The notes under the pieces are model-generated. The model searched no databases and was not told the DNA's origin. It saw only the letters and a program-made list of their open reading frames with translations. Position numbers and translations under genes: made by a program. Shown in pieces: positions 23,801 through 34,021 of a stretch of 64,000 nt of DNA (position 1 is its first letter; each line of letters opens with the position of its first letter). This stretch comes from Telmatactis stephensoni (taxonomy: Eukaryota; Cnidaria; Anthozoa; Actiniaria; Isophelliidae). The stretch lies in NCBI GenBank assembly GCA_029948255.1, contig JALIZF010001781.1, positions 372,001 through 436,000 of the forward strand, written 5' to 3'.

Positions 23801-26800
23801 CAAAACTGGAGATAAAAGAGTCTGGTAACGTGACAATGGAATGTCCAGCTGACGGCTACCCACTGAATGTAACATGGATGAGAGTGAATAAAGAGGGACA
23901 GGAAACCAGCTTGGATAGTAAGTCTACTTACTGTTAATGGTGGAGAAAAGTGACTGCCGCTATCATTTCCGTGGTTACTTTTGAGATTCTGATACAGTGA
24001 TTGAGAGAAAGTGGAAAAGAAAATGCCAAAAACAGGAGATTCAGATATCGAAAAATGATTTCTAAAATTTAGATATGCCTCACTGCACGTGCGCGAGTTT
24101 TCCCAGATTTACGTGCATCGATCCGCGTCTTGACCAGAGGAAAAAACAATATGCTTTGAATTTTTAGCAATAATTTTTTTTCATATGATCAGATCTTTGA
24201 GCTTAATTTTGAGCATGGGTTCAAACAGGAAAGTACCTGGTGCACACGACAGGATATACTACTTGATGTCCTCAAACTGAACTTTGGCTTCCGTAGCTTA
24301 GTACACGTGTCAGTATTCATCGGGAATGATCGCTCCATAAGTCGCGCATGCGTGGTGCATATTGCTGCGGTGTACCTCACGATATCAAATTTCAATCATT
24401 TTTTTTTCCAGGCAAGCGATATGTAGTTACCAAGCCCTGCTCGTCGTGCCGCTTCAGACTGACCATCTCTAACATACAGTCACGTGACCAAGGTCGCTAC
24501 GTTTGTAAGGCTTCTGGCTGGGGATCAGGAAAACACTATTTTGATCTTTCGTTTTCACAAGGTGGCCAAATGAATTAATTTGTAAAAAATATGTCTAAGA
24601 CATTTTGTTGACGAAGTATCGATAGTCATGTTTGTATCATGACAGTCCATGTACTAACCAGTTTTAGTATTCACCAACATAAGGGCTATTACAAATCCTG
24701 CATTCTGATTGGCTCCCTAACCTCGGGCTATTGGTGATAGCCCGAGTTGAGAGGAAGCGCGAGTAATAATATCAATAAAACATTGTTCTCTCTTTGTTTT
24801 ATTTAGTCTCATTCACCTTTGGCCCAATATGTTGGTGAATACTAAAACAATTAGACCTCTCGGCCTCATGGACTACGAGTTTGAATAGCCCATTCGGCCT
24901 ACGGCCTCATGGGCTATTGACTCGTAGTCCATTCGGCCTCGAGGTCTAATTGTTAAAAAGTCCCGCACACACGTTGTAACCTTTTCCACAATATTGCACG
25001 CAACACAGTTCTACCCCTGCGCACAATGTTGCGCACAATGTTGCAGAAAAACGTGGAAAAAGTAGACCTCAAACCTAAACCTGCAACTGTTGCACTTAAG
25101 TGTTAAAGGGGTGTACACACGGTGTAACTTTGTGTTGCGTGCAGTAATGCTAATTAAATATAATTCGTTTAAAGTGGAGGAACACTTAGTTATAAAGCTA
25201 GTTTCCAGGCAATCTACTGTACTCTCTCACTAGTTCGTTGTAACTGAGGAAGGAAAACCAGAGAACCCGGAGAAAAATCCTTGAAGGGAAAGAACGAACT
25301 AGCAAACTCAAGTCACATGTGATGCCCTGTCCGGGAATCCAACCCAGGACCGCAGAGGTGACAGACCGACGTGACCCTCTCACCACTCGTCCACACTTGC
25401 TTCCCAATGTTGCGTAATGTGTCTGGGTCTTTGCCTGCCCTTATTAGTATTGATGCAGTATTTTTATTATATATCTTGTGTGTATGACATGGACGGACCG
25501 ATCGATCCAACCTTGTCTTTTGAAAACGGCGTATCCCACTACACATGTTGAAAGTAGTTGTAAGCTTTTAAACCAAATCTGTGTTGTTGTTGTTGTTGTT
25601 GTTGAATATTTAGCGGTATTTTGGCTTTTGAAACGACGCATATTGTCTAGAAAGAGTAGTAAAGTTCATAATTACCGTACAAGAGTTATAAAATGTGCTT
25701 TACGGCAAGTCTGGATACGAAAATTCACCATCTGAACGAAACTCTAATGACATGGACGGACCGATTGATCCGTACGACCCGTACGATTCTTACGGAATTT
25801 CGAGGGGTCTACGAGTTGGTCTGGTGGTCAGTACCACAGGGTGACCACGGCATACTGATGCATATGTATACGAAAAGGAAATCTGCAAGGAAGGGTGATC
25901 ACTGGCATATTTTATAATATACCACAGGAAATCCACAAGGAAGGGTGACAAATATAGTCTTATTTTTAATATGCAAACAGTACTTAGATAGAGAGATACA
26001 AATTTTGTGCATTCTAATGAGCTTCACGAACAGAACGGATCGTCAACCCAGGTTGACGGACCTACACGTTTCGTGTGTATTGGACATGTCTGGAAATTCC
26101 CGCCGTAACCGTACCGTGCGGTGCCGTTTTCACAGTCATAGGAAATCTACTAGTTTGATGGTGATCCAGTGTAGAACTCAGGGCCACCATTAGACTCATT
26201 AAGTCTTGCGAGATATGTCACTTGACTTATTTATGAAACGGGATTCGGGATACAACGCGCGCAGATAATGCGGGAGCTAAGCAGGAATTTCAATGTCGGT
26301 CGGAAGCAGGATTTTGTATTTTTAAGGATCGCAATGTGAGAACTGCAAGTGAAAATAGCGGGAAATCTTAAATTACAAGTTTAGTTTGTTATCGTGTCCA
26401 TTTCTATATCACTTCACCGGCTTCATTGACAACAGCAGCAAAACATGTACACTGAGAACTCTATAGTGCGGTGATCAAGTCCAAGTATGTCTTGTCAATG
26501 CAGTTTACACTAAACTAGACGCACCCGTGCGTTCACTCGTGCCCATGTGAAAGCGAGCCAAATATCGGCTTAAAAAGGCATTTAATTTAGATATGAGCTG
26601 CCTTTGACAGCGTTTGTCTTACGGTTCTCTATACAACTATTATGTCTGATATTTATTAAGTAATTTTATAGCTGCTAGGGTAACAGCGATTCACATGTTG
26701 ACAAATGCCTGTTCTGTTCTGTTCTGTTCTGTTCTGTTCTGTTCTGTTCTGTTCTGTTCTGTTCTGTTCTGTTCTGTTCTGTTCTGTTCTGTTCTGTTCT

Positions 26801-29800
26801 GTTCTGTTCTGTTCTGTTCTGTTCTGTTCTGTTCTGTTCTGTTCTGTTCTGTTCTGTTCTGTTCTGTTCTGTTCTGTTCTGTTCTGTTCTGTTCTGTTCT
26901 GTTCTGTTCTGTTCTGTTCTGTTCTGTTCTGTTCTGTTCTGTTCTGTTCTGTTCTGTTCTGTTCTGTTCTGTTCTGTTCTGTTCTGTTCTGTTCTGTTCT
27001 GTTCTGTTCTGTTCTGTTCTGTTCTGTTCTGTTCTGTTCTGTCGCAACCCAACAACCGCCCTCACAACATCATGACCAACAGATATTTCTAACACGACTA
27101 ACCTCCACTGTGGCCATAAAAGGCACAATCAGAAATCCTTCTCAGGTCTCCGACAGCATTATATATGGAGCAGGACTGGGATCTGCACTAGGGCTGGCTG
27201 TGCTTTTGGCTTTAATCTGCGTTTTTGTCAGAAAGAGAATAAAGAGTAAACATGACAGGTAAGGCCGAAAGATATAAATCATTTTTGTAGTAAATTATTA
27301 ACCTTGTTGTGGACATCACAAATAGAGAGACATTAAAGAAGAATTAAATTAAAGTTGTGGTCGAGATGACATGCAGAGAATGGTATTGTCTATATCGTTA
27401 GGTCACCATCTTGAATTGACCGCATTGCATCTTGGGACTGTTAACTCAACAGCAACGTTAAACAAAACCAAACAATGTCGATCTCACGTAAGAGCTAGCT
27501 TTCGCGGTTTCTAGTTTTTTGTTTGGTGTTAAATAACTGGGTAAGCAGTCACAGAATGCATTCTGTCTATATGCAGGCGTCAGAGCAGCTCATACTGGGG
27601 GACAAAACAAGAGTTGTGCACCGCTCTTGAGAATGAAAATCCATTATTTAATTATTGTTTTGTCCCCCAGATTGAGCTGCATTCCAACGTGGTGCAAGGG
27701 GTCTATACAAAGAAGATGTAAAAAGCTCGGTATATTTTCAATATATATCAATATACAAGATCATGATCATAGTTGCTATTTATCTTTCTCCAGAATGAAT
27801 ATTTCAAGTGATCGATGGGAAATTGCTCCCACCGATGTGGAGTTAATCAAAAAACTTGGTCGAGGTGCTTTTGGTACAGTATGGAAGGGACGTTTTTATA
27901 AACGTGTGATACAGAGGGAGACAAAGAAGAACGGCCTGGAAATCAAAGTGGAAAGTGAAAAATCGTTGATTGTGGCTGTAAAAATGTTGCATGGTAGGTA
28001 CAAAAAATCAGTTCCGTCGTGCATTAATTTCAGTACAACAGAATTGGAACAACTTGAAGGGGTGAAAGACAGCAATTTATTGAGTACATTGCTTTCGAGA
28101 GTAAAGTGTTTTATTATTTTAAATGTTTAGGAGAAGCCAGTGTGGATGAAAAACGGGAATTCCTTAGCGAAATCGAGTTTATGAAGGATGTTGGTTACCA
28201 TAGAAACATCGTTAGTATGGTTGCTTGTTGCACTGCTGAGGAGAAAGTGTTCTTGGTTGTGGAGTACGCCAAACACGGTGATTTGCTAAACTTCTTGAGA
28301 GAAAAACGAAAGAAAGTAAGTCTACCTTTATGTGAGAAAATTTATTTGCTTCGATTGTACATACCATATATGATTATTGGTCACTTTTATTTTTAAGATG
28401 TCTAGAAACCATAGCACGGATTATGAAGATAAAGCGTCTAAGGAGCAGCCCACTGAAATTGAAGATAACGAGGAGGAAAATGTAGACAGTTTATTAAAAG
28501 ACTTGTCCTCTATTTCATGGCAAATTGCGAAAGGAATGGTGAGACATAAATTGTCTTTTAAGATTCCACCTCCAGTCTCTCGTCGTCATCGACTTTGTCA
28601 GTATGTCTAATAAACTCGACCTCTCTCTCATTCTCTCCCTTTCTATTCCCGGCCTCTCCCCCTCTCCCCCTCTCCCCCTCTCCCCCTCTCCCCCTCTCCC
28701 CCTCTCCCCCTCTCCCCCTCTCCCCCTCTCCCCCTGTCACCATGGGAATACAAAGATCATGATCTACTTCTTTGCTGAGTTAAAGAGTATTTCTGTGTTC
28801 TGCCTCAGGAATACTTGGCATCGAAAGGAATCGTTCATCGTGATCTCGCTGCTCGCAATATTCTAGTAGCTGAGGATCTTCTTGTCAAAGTTGCTGACTT
28901 TGGTCTTTCTCGCCAAGTGACATATGCGGATAAAATCTACCATGCTTCAGGGAGAGCCAGTAAGTTGCCCATAAAGTGGATGTCTCCTGAAGCTATTCAC
29001 GAGCAGACTTCTACTACCAAGAGCGATGTGTAAGTCTATATAACCTATACCAATAGTTCCCCTACATGTTATCTGGTGAGACGGGGTAGGAAGAAGAGTT
29101 TAAAGGCCCTCTGGAGAGGAGGAAGGTGAGAAGAGAAGAGGGAGAAGCTCTCCCTTCTTCCCTCTTTCCTGCTCGTTTTCCCTTCCCCAGAGAGGGCTTC
29201 TCAGCCAATTATAACACAAAGTTACTGTCACGCCGCGTTAGAGTTAGAATACAATGTACTACAATTTTTCATCCATATAACTCACATTGTAAGTCACTTA
29301 TTTGCTCTTGTAGGTGGTCTTACGGTGTGGTTCTTTGGGAGATCTACTCGATGGGTAAGTCATCGTAATAAAACAAATAAAACCATATTATCGAAGATAA
29401 CCAATCAATCTACCATCAAAAAGAAATAAACGAACATGAGTCACCGTGGATTCAAGATGGATAGTTTTATAAGAAAAGGTGGTTAGTTTTATGAATGGAT
29501 TGCTGAGGGCTCGGAATTTTTCGAGCAAATATTTACACTCGAAGAAGCAAACACATTTAAGTAAGTACCTTATTGTACAGAATTTAATTTTTAACTAAGC
29601 TCTGCGTTGTTCTTGCACTGATTTGAAGGAGGCGCGCCGTACCCTACCCTTACCAACAACCAACTGGTACAACTGTTGAAAAATAGATATAGAATGGAGA
29701 AGCCAGATCTCTGTCCAGACGACGTGTAAGTACTCTAGAAAAAGTCCATAAAGACGAAGAGTCTAGTGGAATAAAGTTTAGAATGTTTAGAATGTATGAT

Positions 29801-30253
29801 GTCTTCCGAAGAGTCTAGTGGAATAAAGTTTAGAATGTTTAGAATGTATGATGTCTTCCAATGTATCTTGGAAAAGCAGAATAATTTCTTCTACACTCGG
29901 TCAAACACTCAAGTCTATAAAATACGACCTATCTATGATTTGGCACCGGAAAACGCTTTTCAATGTTATTTGAACTGAAGCCCGATAAGCCTGGAATTGC
30001 TGCTTAACTATAGAATATATTCTGTCTCTTTTTATCCAGATACAAGCTAATGACAAACTGTTGGCACGAGTATACGCAAGACCGACCATCATTCTCTGAC
30101 GTCATACAGAGCCTAGAGATTTTGATGACACGTGACAATCCATACGTTGAGTTCATGGGAATTAACGAAAGCGATGAATGTTATCTGGTCCCTTCTTTCA
30201 ACAGCGCCCCTGAAGAAAACGAACAGACGGGGGAAGAGATAACTACGTTATAA
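20824..30253 (+). CDS. Receptor tyrosine kinase with three Ig-like domains
   Basis: Fourteen coding exons: 20824-20893, 21544-21750, 22315-22449, 22971-23270, 23774-23917, 24412-24561, 27123-27258, 27794-27993, 28131-28315, 28398-28538, 28809-29029, 29314-29354, 29629-29725, 30040-30253. Phases agree at every join and total 746 residues. Residues 1-23 are a signal peptide; Ig domains lie at about 25-137, 138-237 and 238-335, the third ending [12 protein letters not shown]. The membrane span is about 348-371, followed by RKR. Kinase: glycine loop GRGAFG 403-408, Lys444 (VAVK), Glu461, an acidic insert of about 40 residues, HRDLAARN with Asp568, DFG with Asp586, and KWMSPEAI. All catalytic residues are present. 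Tail tyrosines (NPYVEF, ECYLVP) may dock SH2/PTB proteins. The start has A at -3. It resembles FGFR/Ret/VEGFR-group receptors; the ligand and exact orthology are unresolved. The acceptor before 27123 is weak but is the only one nearby keeping frame. Confidence 0.88.
21968..22103. repeat. 68-bp tandem duplication in receptor kinase intron 2
   Basis: Two units of 68 bases (21968-22035 and 22036-22103), each starting CCTTATAGTT and ending CACCCTTAA plus 4-5 bases, differ at only a few positions. This is a recent local duplication without coding content. Confidence 0.8.
22501..22810. mobile_element. MITE with CAGGGTTCCC-type ends in receptor kinase intron 3
   Basis: The ends CAGGGTTCCC and GGGAACCCTA pair. 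TCAGGGA/TCAGGGAA motifs recur inside near both ends. The flanks CGTGG and CACGG match only partly, so the target duplication is uncertain. Confidence 0.55.
23349..23606. mobile_element. MITE with 6-bp duplication in receptor kinase intron 4
   Basis: The ends GAGGGTCTCAATGGGGT and ACCCCATTGAGACCCTC are perfect complements of 17 bases. AACTGA flanks both sides (23343-23348 and 23607-23612). The interior is built of repeated ACGGTTAA/ACGGCTAACGGTTA units. Confidence 0.85.
24661..24954. repeat. Two adjoining inverted-repeat elements in receptor kinase intron 6
   Basis: The first (24661-24849) has ends GTTTTAGTATTCACCAACAT and its complement. The second (about 24847-24954) has ends AACAATTAGACCTC and GAGGTCTAATTGTT with GGCCTCATGG-type repeats between. 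Their ends touch or overlap by a few bases. The second shares its AATTAGAC terminus with the palindrome at 50627-50707. Confidence 0.7.
25210..25405 (-). mobile_element. tRNA-derived SINE copy 3, antisense in receptor kinase intron 6
   Basis: On the minus strand it starts GGGAAGCAAG, with A box TGGACGAGTGG and B box GGTTGGATTCCC, and continues with CATCACATGTGACTTGAGTT as in the other two copies but with more differences. It is shorter at the 3' end than copies 1 and 2. Confidence 0.8.
26512..26710. repeat. Dispersed repeat ending at the TTCTG array
   Basis: It contains TAGACGCACCCGTGCGTTCA and, later, GACAGCGTTTGTCTTACGGT. Its first half recurs at 47398-47510 and its second half at 48241-48367, each with few differences. 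In the 48241 copy the terminus reads AATGCCTGTATTGC; here it reads AATGCCTG and runs straight into the TTCTG array. Confidence 0.75.
26709..27042. repeat. TTCTG pentanucleotide array, about 67 uninterrupted copies
   Basis: 334 bases of perfect CTGTT/TTCTG repeat with no visible interruption. A pentamer without stop codons on either strand gives long open frames in several phases; none is a gene. It lies in intron 6 of the receptor kinase gene, 80 bases before the inferred exon encoding the membrane span, and contains no AG dinucleotide on the plus strand. Confidence 0.97.
28650..28735. repeat. CTCTCCCC microsatellite in receptor kinase intron 10
   Basis: About ten pyrimidine-only units of CTCTCCCC or CCCTCTCC lie 70 bases upstream of the exon carrying HRDLAARN. 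It could act as an extended polypyrimidine tract. Frames through it are artefacts. Confidence 0.85.
29758..29860. repeat. 52-bp tandem duplication in the last intron of the receptor kinase gene
   Basis: GAAGAGTCTAGTGGAATAAA and the following 32 bases up to GATGTCTTCC occur twice back to back with no visible difference. This indicates a very recent duplication. Confidence 0.85.
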
Positions 30254-30456
30254 ACTACGAACCGCAATATAAGAATATTCATGGTGATAGATCGTGTGGC
30301 TGCTGAAAGAATAGCAGGTTTTTAAATTTTTACAAATGTTTAAAAGGGAACTGAATGCTGAATTTAACCTGTTTGATTTAAAATCTTAACATTCATAAAA
30401 CAAATTTTTGAAATGCATTGAGGAAAACGCAGAAAAACTTCCAATATAAATTTTAG

Positions 30457-30843
30457 TTTAAAGTGCTACTTTGATCAAAAAACGGTGAAATTTGTATTTT
30501 GCAATCAAAATATCTCCGTGTAATTTTCTTCAATTGAAGATCACTGGCCATGCAGTTTACTTTGATACAATTACTGCAAGAAAACTTTTTTAAACAAAAT
30601 TATTAGAGCAGGAATGAATAGAATAATTCAAGTCATAAAATACAAAGAAATGTATGGAGTAAATCCATGAGTTGAGTAGATGACGTCACTGACACCTAAA
30701 AAGAACGCTAAAAATCTAGTGCTTCCCTTTTGAATACCAAAAAGATATTTTAACTAGTGATCAATAGACCTTTGAAGATTTATTTCACGAAGTTTCTGCT
30801 AAATAAAATTTCACCGTTTTTTTATATCAAAGTAGCACTTTAA
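30457..30843. mobile_element. MITE just 3' of the receptor kinase gene
   Basis: The ends TTTAAAGTGCTACTTTGAT and ATCAAAGTAGCACTTTAA pair over about 36 bases, including AACGGTGAAATTT and its complement inward. It begins about 200 bases after the kinase stop codon, so it may sit in the 3'UTR. Its right end is overlapped by the next element. Confidence 0.75.
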
Positions 30844-31564
30844 GGACGTTGGCCACAAATTCAAGCACAATGCACTGTATTCTGCGCATGTTACTCAACG
30901 AGCGCATGCGCGGCGCAAAAAAATTGATAATTAACAAGCGGTTTTCCGAAGATCGAGTTTCATCTTGCAAAAATCATCGTGAAAAAATAGCTTTACAATT
31001 TCTTGAAAAAGTAAAACCTTTTGGTTTGGACAGAAAGGAGTACAGCCTTCTCTGTACTAAAATGAAATTCTCTTTTGATGAATAAAACTACATATTAAAA
31101 GCCCACTGTCTTGAACACCGAGACTTACGAATGACTTTTGGTGGCCATCTTGAAATGGCTAGAAATTTCATGGTCATTTACGAAGATTCTAAACAGATTT
31201 CATTATTTAATTTATCAGCAAATAACGTTTTAAACTCGCACGGATACCCACAATTCTATTAAAATTATTCTTATTCAAAAATATTTTTCATTTGCTTTCA
31301 TTTTGAAGGATTCAATCGTTAATAGTTTCATGACTTTTATTGGACTTCATTATAAATAATCATCGGAAAAATATTTTTATTTAAAATTCGAAAAATCTCG
31401 GGTCAGCAGCTATTGACCTTGTTTATCTTTTTTTAAATTATCTCTGTGAAACGTGAGGATACCCGGCTTCCAATTTTTGTCATAAACCAAAAGCCCTTTG
31501 TACATTCTACAAGCCGAAAAATGTAGAAAATTAAAGATTGGGTCGTAATTAAAGGCCGCCGTCC
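30844..31564. mobile_element. TTAA-flanked element inserted at the end of the preceding MITE
   Basis: The ends GGACGTTGGCC and GGCCGCCGTCC pair imperfectly, and TTAA is present at 30840-30843 and 31565-31568. The left TTAA is also the last four bases of the preceding MITE, so the element probably targeted that TTAA. The interior is AT-rich with no coding region. Confidence 0.6.
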
Positions 31565-31635
31565 TTAAAAAAGCTCCCTATAAGTCTGAATCGATAGGCT
31601 GCTCAATAATTGGTCATCGGGGAAACAAGGAGAGC

Positions 31636-31875
31636 CTTAGAAATCAGACGTAAAGAACACCATGCGGCTCTGCGACTTGCAAGCACAGAAAAGTCTGCAT
31701 TGGCCGAGCATTCTCATAAAACAGGACATAAAGTGGCAAGGCCGAAAATATTGAGCTAGGAACAGAGATGGCAGCAAAGAAAGTGTCAGGAAGCATTTCC
31801 TATTGCCAAGCGGAAGAACCGCAAGGACAACGGTAGAATCCTACCAGCTAATTATATCAGTTTGCTTGGTGAGTA
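31636..31875 (+). pseudogene. Penelope-like element relic, GIY-YIG C-terminal region
   Basis: One frame reads RALEIRRKEHHAALRLAST, EKSALAEHSHKTGHKVARP, then after one TAG stop EQRWQQRKCQEAFPIAKRK and NGRILPANYISLL. The pattern SALAEH-x-x-x-TGH followed by RRxxEAxxI and a final LLP-type segment is typical of the C-terminal part of the GIY-YIG endonuclease in Penelope-like retroelements. There is no reverse transcriptase nearby. It is a decayed fragment. Confidence 0.7.
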
Positions 31876-32085
31876 AAGACTATTTATTTAGGCAGGGTAG
31901 TCCATTCATTAACTATATAGGCTGTCGATATCCATAGGGGCCCTGCGTATATATAGATAAACCAATGACAAGCTAAAGAACTATACTGAAATATATACAA
32001 AACTAAAATCTATGATGAAAATTTATAAAATCCTAATATTGATAATGTTAAAAATCTTAAAAGATATCGTGTACCTAGAGCAAAT

Positions 32086-32198
32086 TTCGTATGAGTGTGA
32101 AACGAACCGTTCCGTGCAACGGATGTCTATAAAAAACATTCGAAATTCCTGCCGTAACCGTGCGGTGCCGTTTTCACAGTCATACGAAATCCGCTCTA
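32086..32198. mobile_element. Short TA-type MITE
   Basis: The ends TAGAGCAAATTTCGTATGA and its complement pair over about 29 bases with few mismatches. The centre contains CCGTAACCGTGCGGTGCCGT; a very similar string with the same right arm is at about 26100-26150 in receptor kinase intron 6, likely a degraded relative. Confidence 0.7.
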
Positions 32199-32381
32199 AG
32201 AGGAAATCGCTGTGTATATACATAATATGAAAATGGCTGAAAACGATAATTACTAAGCTAAGAAATACTTTTTAAACGACTTTTAAAAGTACTTTAAGAT
32301 GAAATCTCCTTAATATCTTTAGGTAAGGGAGTTAAATATAAGTGATTCTATATATCTAAACGTTTTTTAGAGTGCACGCCA

Positions 32382-32536
32382 TAGAGTGATTTTCACCGGA
32401 CTGTGAAATAGTTACTAAGCTAATAAACACTAATAGACTCTGCACTCATTGTTTTCTTTTGTTGCAATACAACTATTAGACACTACTAAACACTGACTAT
32501 TAGTAATTGTTTCACAGTCCGATGAAAATCACTCTA
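32382..32536. mobile_element. TAGAGTG-family MITE inserted into the outer element's inverted repeat
   Basis: The ends TAGAGTGATTTTCACCGG and its near complement include a TA on each side. Removing it and one TA restores the outer element's terminal repeat, which shows it inserted later. Confidence 0.8.
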
Positions 32537-32572
32537 AATCCGTGAAACAACTACTAACTATTTAGCGCATAA

Positions 32573-32717
32573 TAGAGTGCTTACAATATATCCGTGAAAA
32601 ACTTTGTAAGAAATTGCACTAATTTGCACTAATTAAACAATAGAAAACAAAGGATTTCGCGCTATTTAGTACAATTTAGTTCGCTAACTTTTTCACAGAT
32701 ATATTGTAAGCACTCTA
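32573..32717. mobile_element. TAGAGTG-family MITE inside the outer element
   Basis: The ends TAGAGTGCTTACAATATATC then CGTGAAA pair with the other end. Its inner terminal motif ATATATCCGTGAAA is shared with the outer element's repeat, so the two are the same family. Confidence 0.8.
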
Positions 32718-33345
32718 GTATTTAGTTATCAACTATTTTGTTATCCGATAACTAAGAATTCACTCAGGCATAAACTACACAAAGAAAGACAAAGACCACT
32801 AGATACCTTGCTATTGTTATTTGTACTGTTCTGCTTCAGTGATATCAACTAGTCTGTACATAATAGTGTAATAAGACAATACATATTAAGTTTTATTTCA
32901 CGGATATATGGCGTGCACTCTAACCTAGACTTTTACCTAGACTTAATTTATGTAAAGGCAATTTTAGGTCATTTTCCTCCAAGTATTATATGTGAATGAA
33001 AATGGCTATTCCTTATAAAGAAATCACTAAGATATGAGGAAACTAGGTAATAAAGTCATGAGAGCGATTGCTCGCGCACTTATGTTAATTAAGCCACAGG
33101 CAACCCAAGCTCTATATTAGAGCCATTTGAATGAGTGGGATCCGGGGACGAGAATGTCGAATTCTCCTTTCCGAAATTCAAAAGAAGACTGGTACCGAAT
33201 TCGCCTCACATTGCACTATGGGACTGTTTTTAGGCACGCTAATCAGCTGACCATAAAGTCAATAAGGGATTGTGCAGTGGCATTTTTCTGGATAATTTGG
33301 CGGCCATTTTTCTGTAATTTGATTGAACATGGCCAAGCTGAGCAA

Positions 33346-34021
33346 TAGACTATTAGCTAGACGCATTTTCGAAAAATCAGACACCTGGAGGCATTTTGGG
33401 GTAGAAGCTGGTGACATAACTTTTCAAAACTGATTTTTCATGCTGAATGCGAATATGACAGTTACCAAGACGTATTCTGCAATCTTATACGTGTAAATGA
33501 CGTATTTTGTGAATTGTTACAATCATTTCATACTAACGGCTTTTTCATGTAATTCCAAAAGTTCAGTAAAACTGTGAAGTTTGAAGGATATAAGTTCAAA
33601 AATCAAGGAGATACAAGTTTTTAAAAATCGAAATTTTGTATGAAAACACTTGTTGTTATGCAAGAGATACCAACAAATTTCGATTTTTGAAAATTCGTAT
33701 GTCCTTAATTTTTCAACTTATATCCTTCAAACTTCACAGTTTTACTGAATTTTGATGTGCTCTTTGCAGCTTTGTCACTGTTTTTAACTTTGGGAACTTT
33801 TGGAATTACATGAGAAAGCCGTTAGCATGAAATGACTGTAGCAATTCACAAAATACGTCATTTACACGTATAAGGTTACAGAATATACATCTTGGTAACT
33901 GTCATATTCGGATTCAGCATGAAAAATTGGTTTAGAATAGTTATGTTACCAGCTTATACCCTAAAATGCCTTCTGCACTTTTTGCGATCGACTCAGTTGT
34001 TTCAGTTTCGCGCCTAGTCTA
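33346..34021. mobile_element. Long foldback element, copy 2
   Basis: Very similar to the element at 19656-20367 along its whole length, with the same GCGCCTAGTC end and the same GACACCTGGAGGCATTTTGG stretch near the left end. Several small deletions shorten it, and the outermost left end is rearranged. Confidence 0.85.

Larger units (their letters stand above)
32368..32922. mobile_element. TAGAGTG-family MITE (outer, interrupted by two relatives)
   Basis: The right end, read inward on the minus strand, is TAGAGTGCACGCCATATATC then CGTGAAA. The left end has the same sequence but is interrupted after GCACGCCATA by the inner element at 32382-32536, and then resumes with AATCCGTGAAAC. TA duplication at the inner element is consistent with Tc1/mariner-type insertion. 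Confidence 0.8.

Noticed and set aside
26675..27128. Long open frames across the TTCTG array on both strands
   Set aside because: The pentamer lacks stop codons in every phase, so the frames are automatic. The repeated Cys-Ser-Val-Leu-Phe and Arg-Thr-Glu-Gln-Asn peptides are artefacts.
27083..27258. Acceptor at 27081-27082 for the membrane-span exon
   Set aside because: It would put the span out of frame with the phase-1 end of the preceding exon; the AG at 27121-27122 keeps frame.
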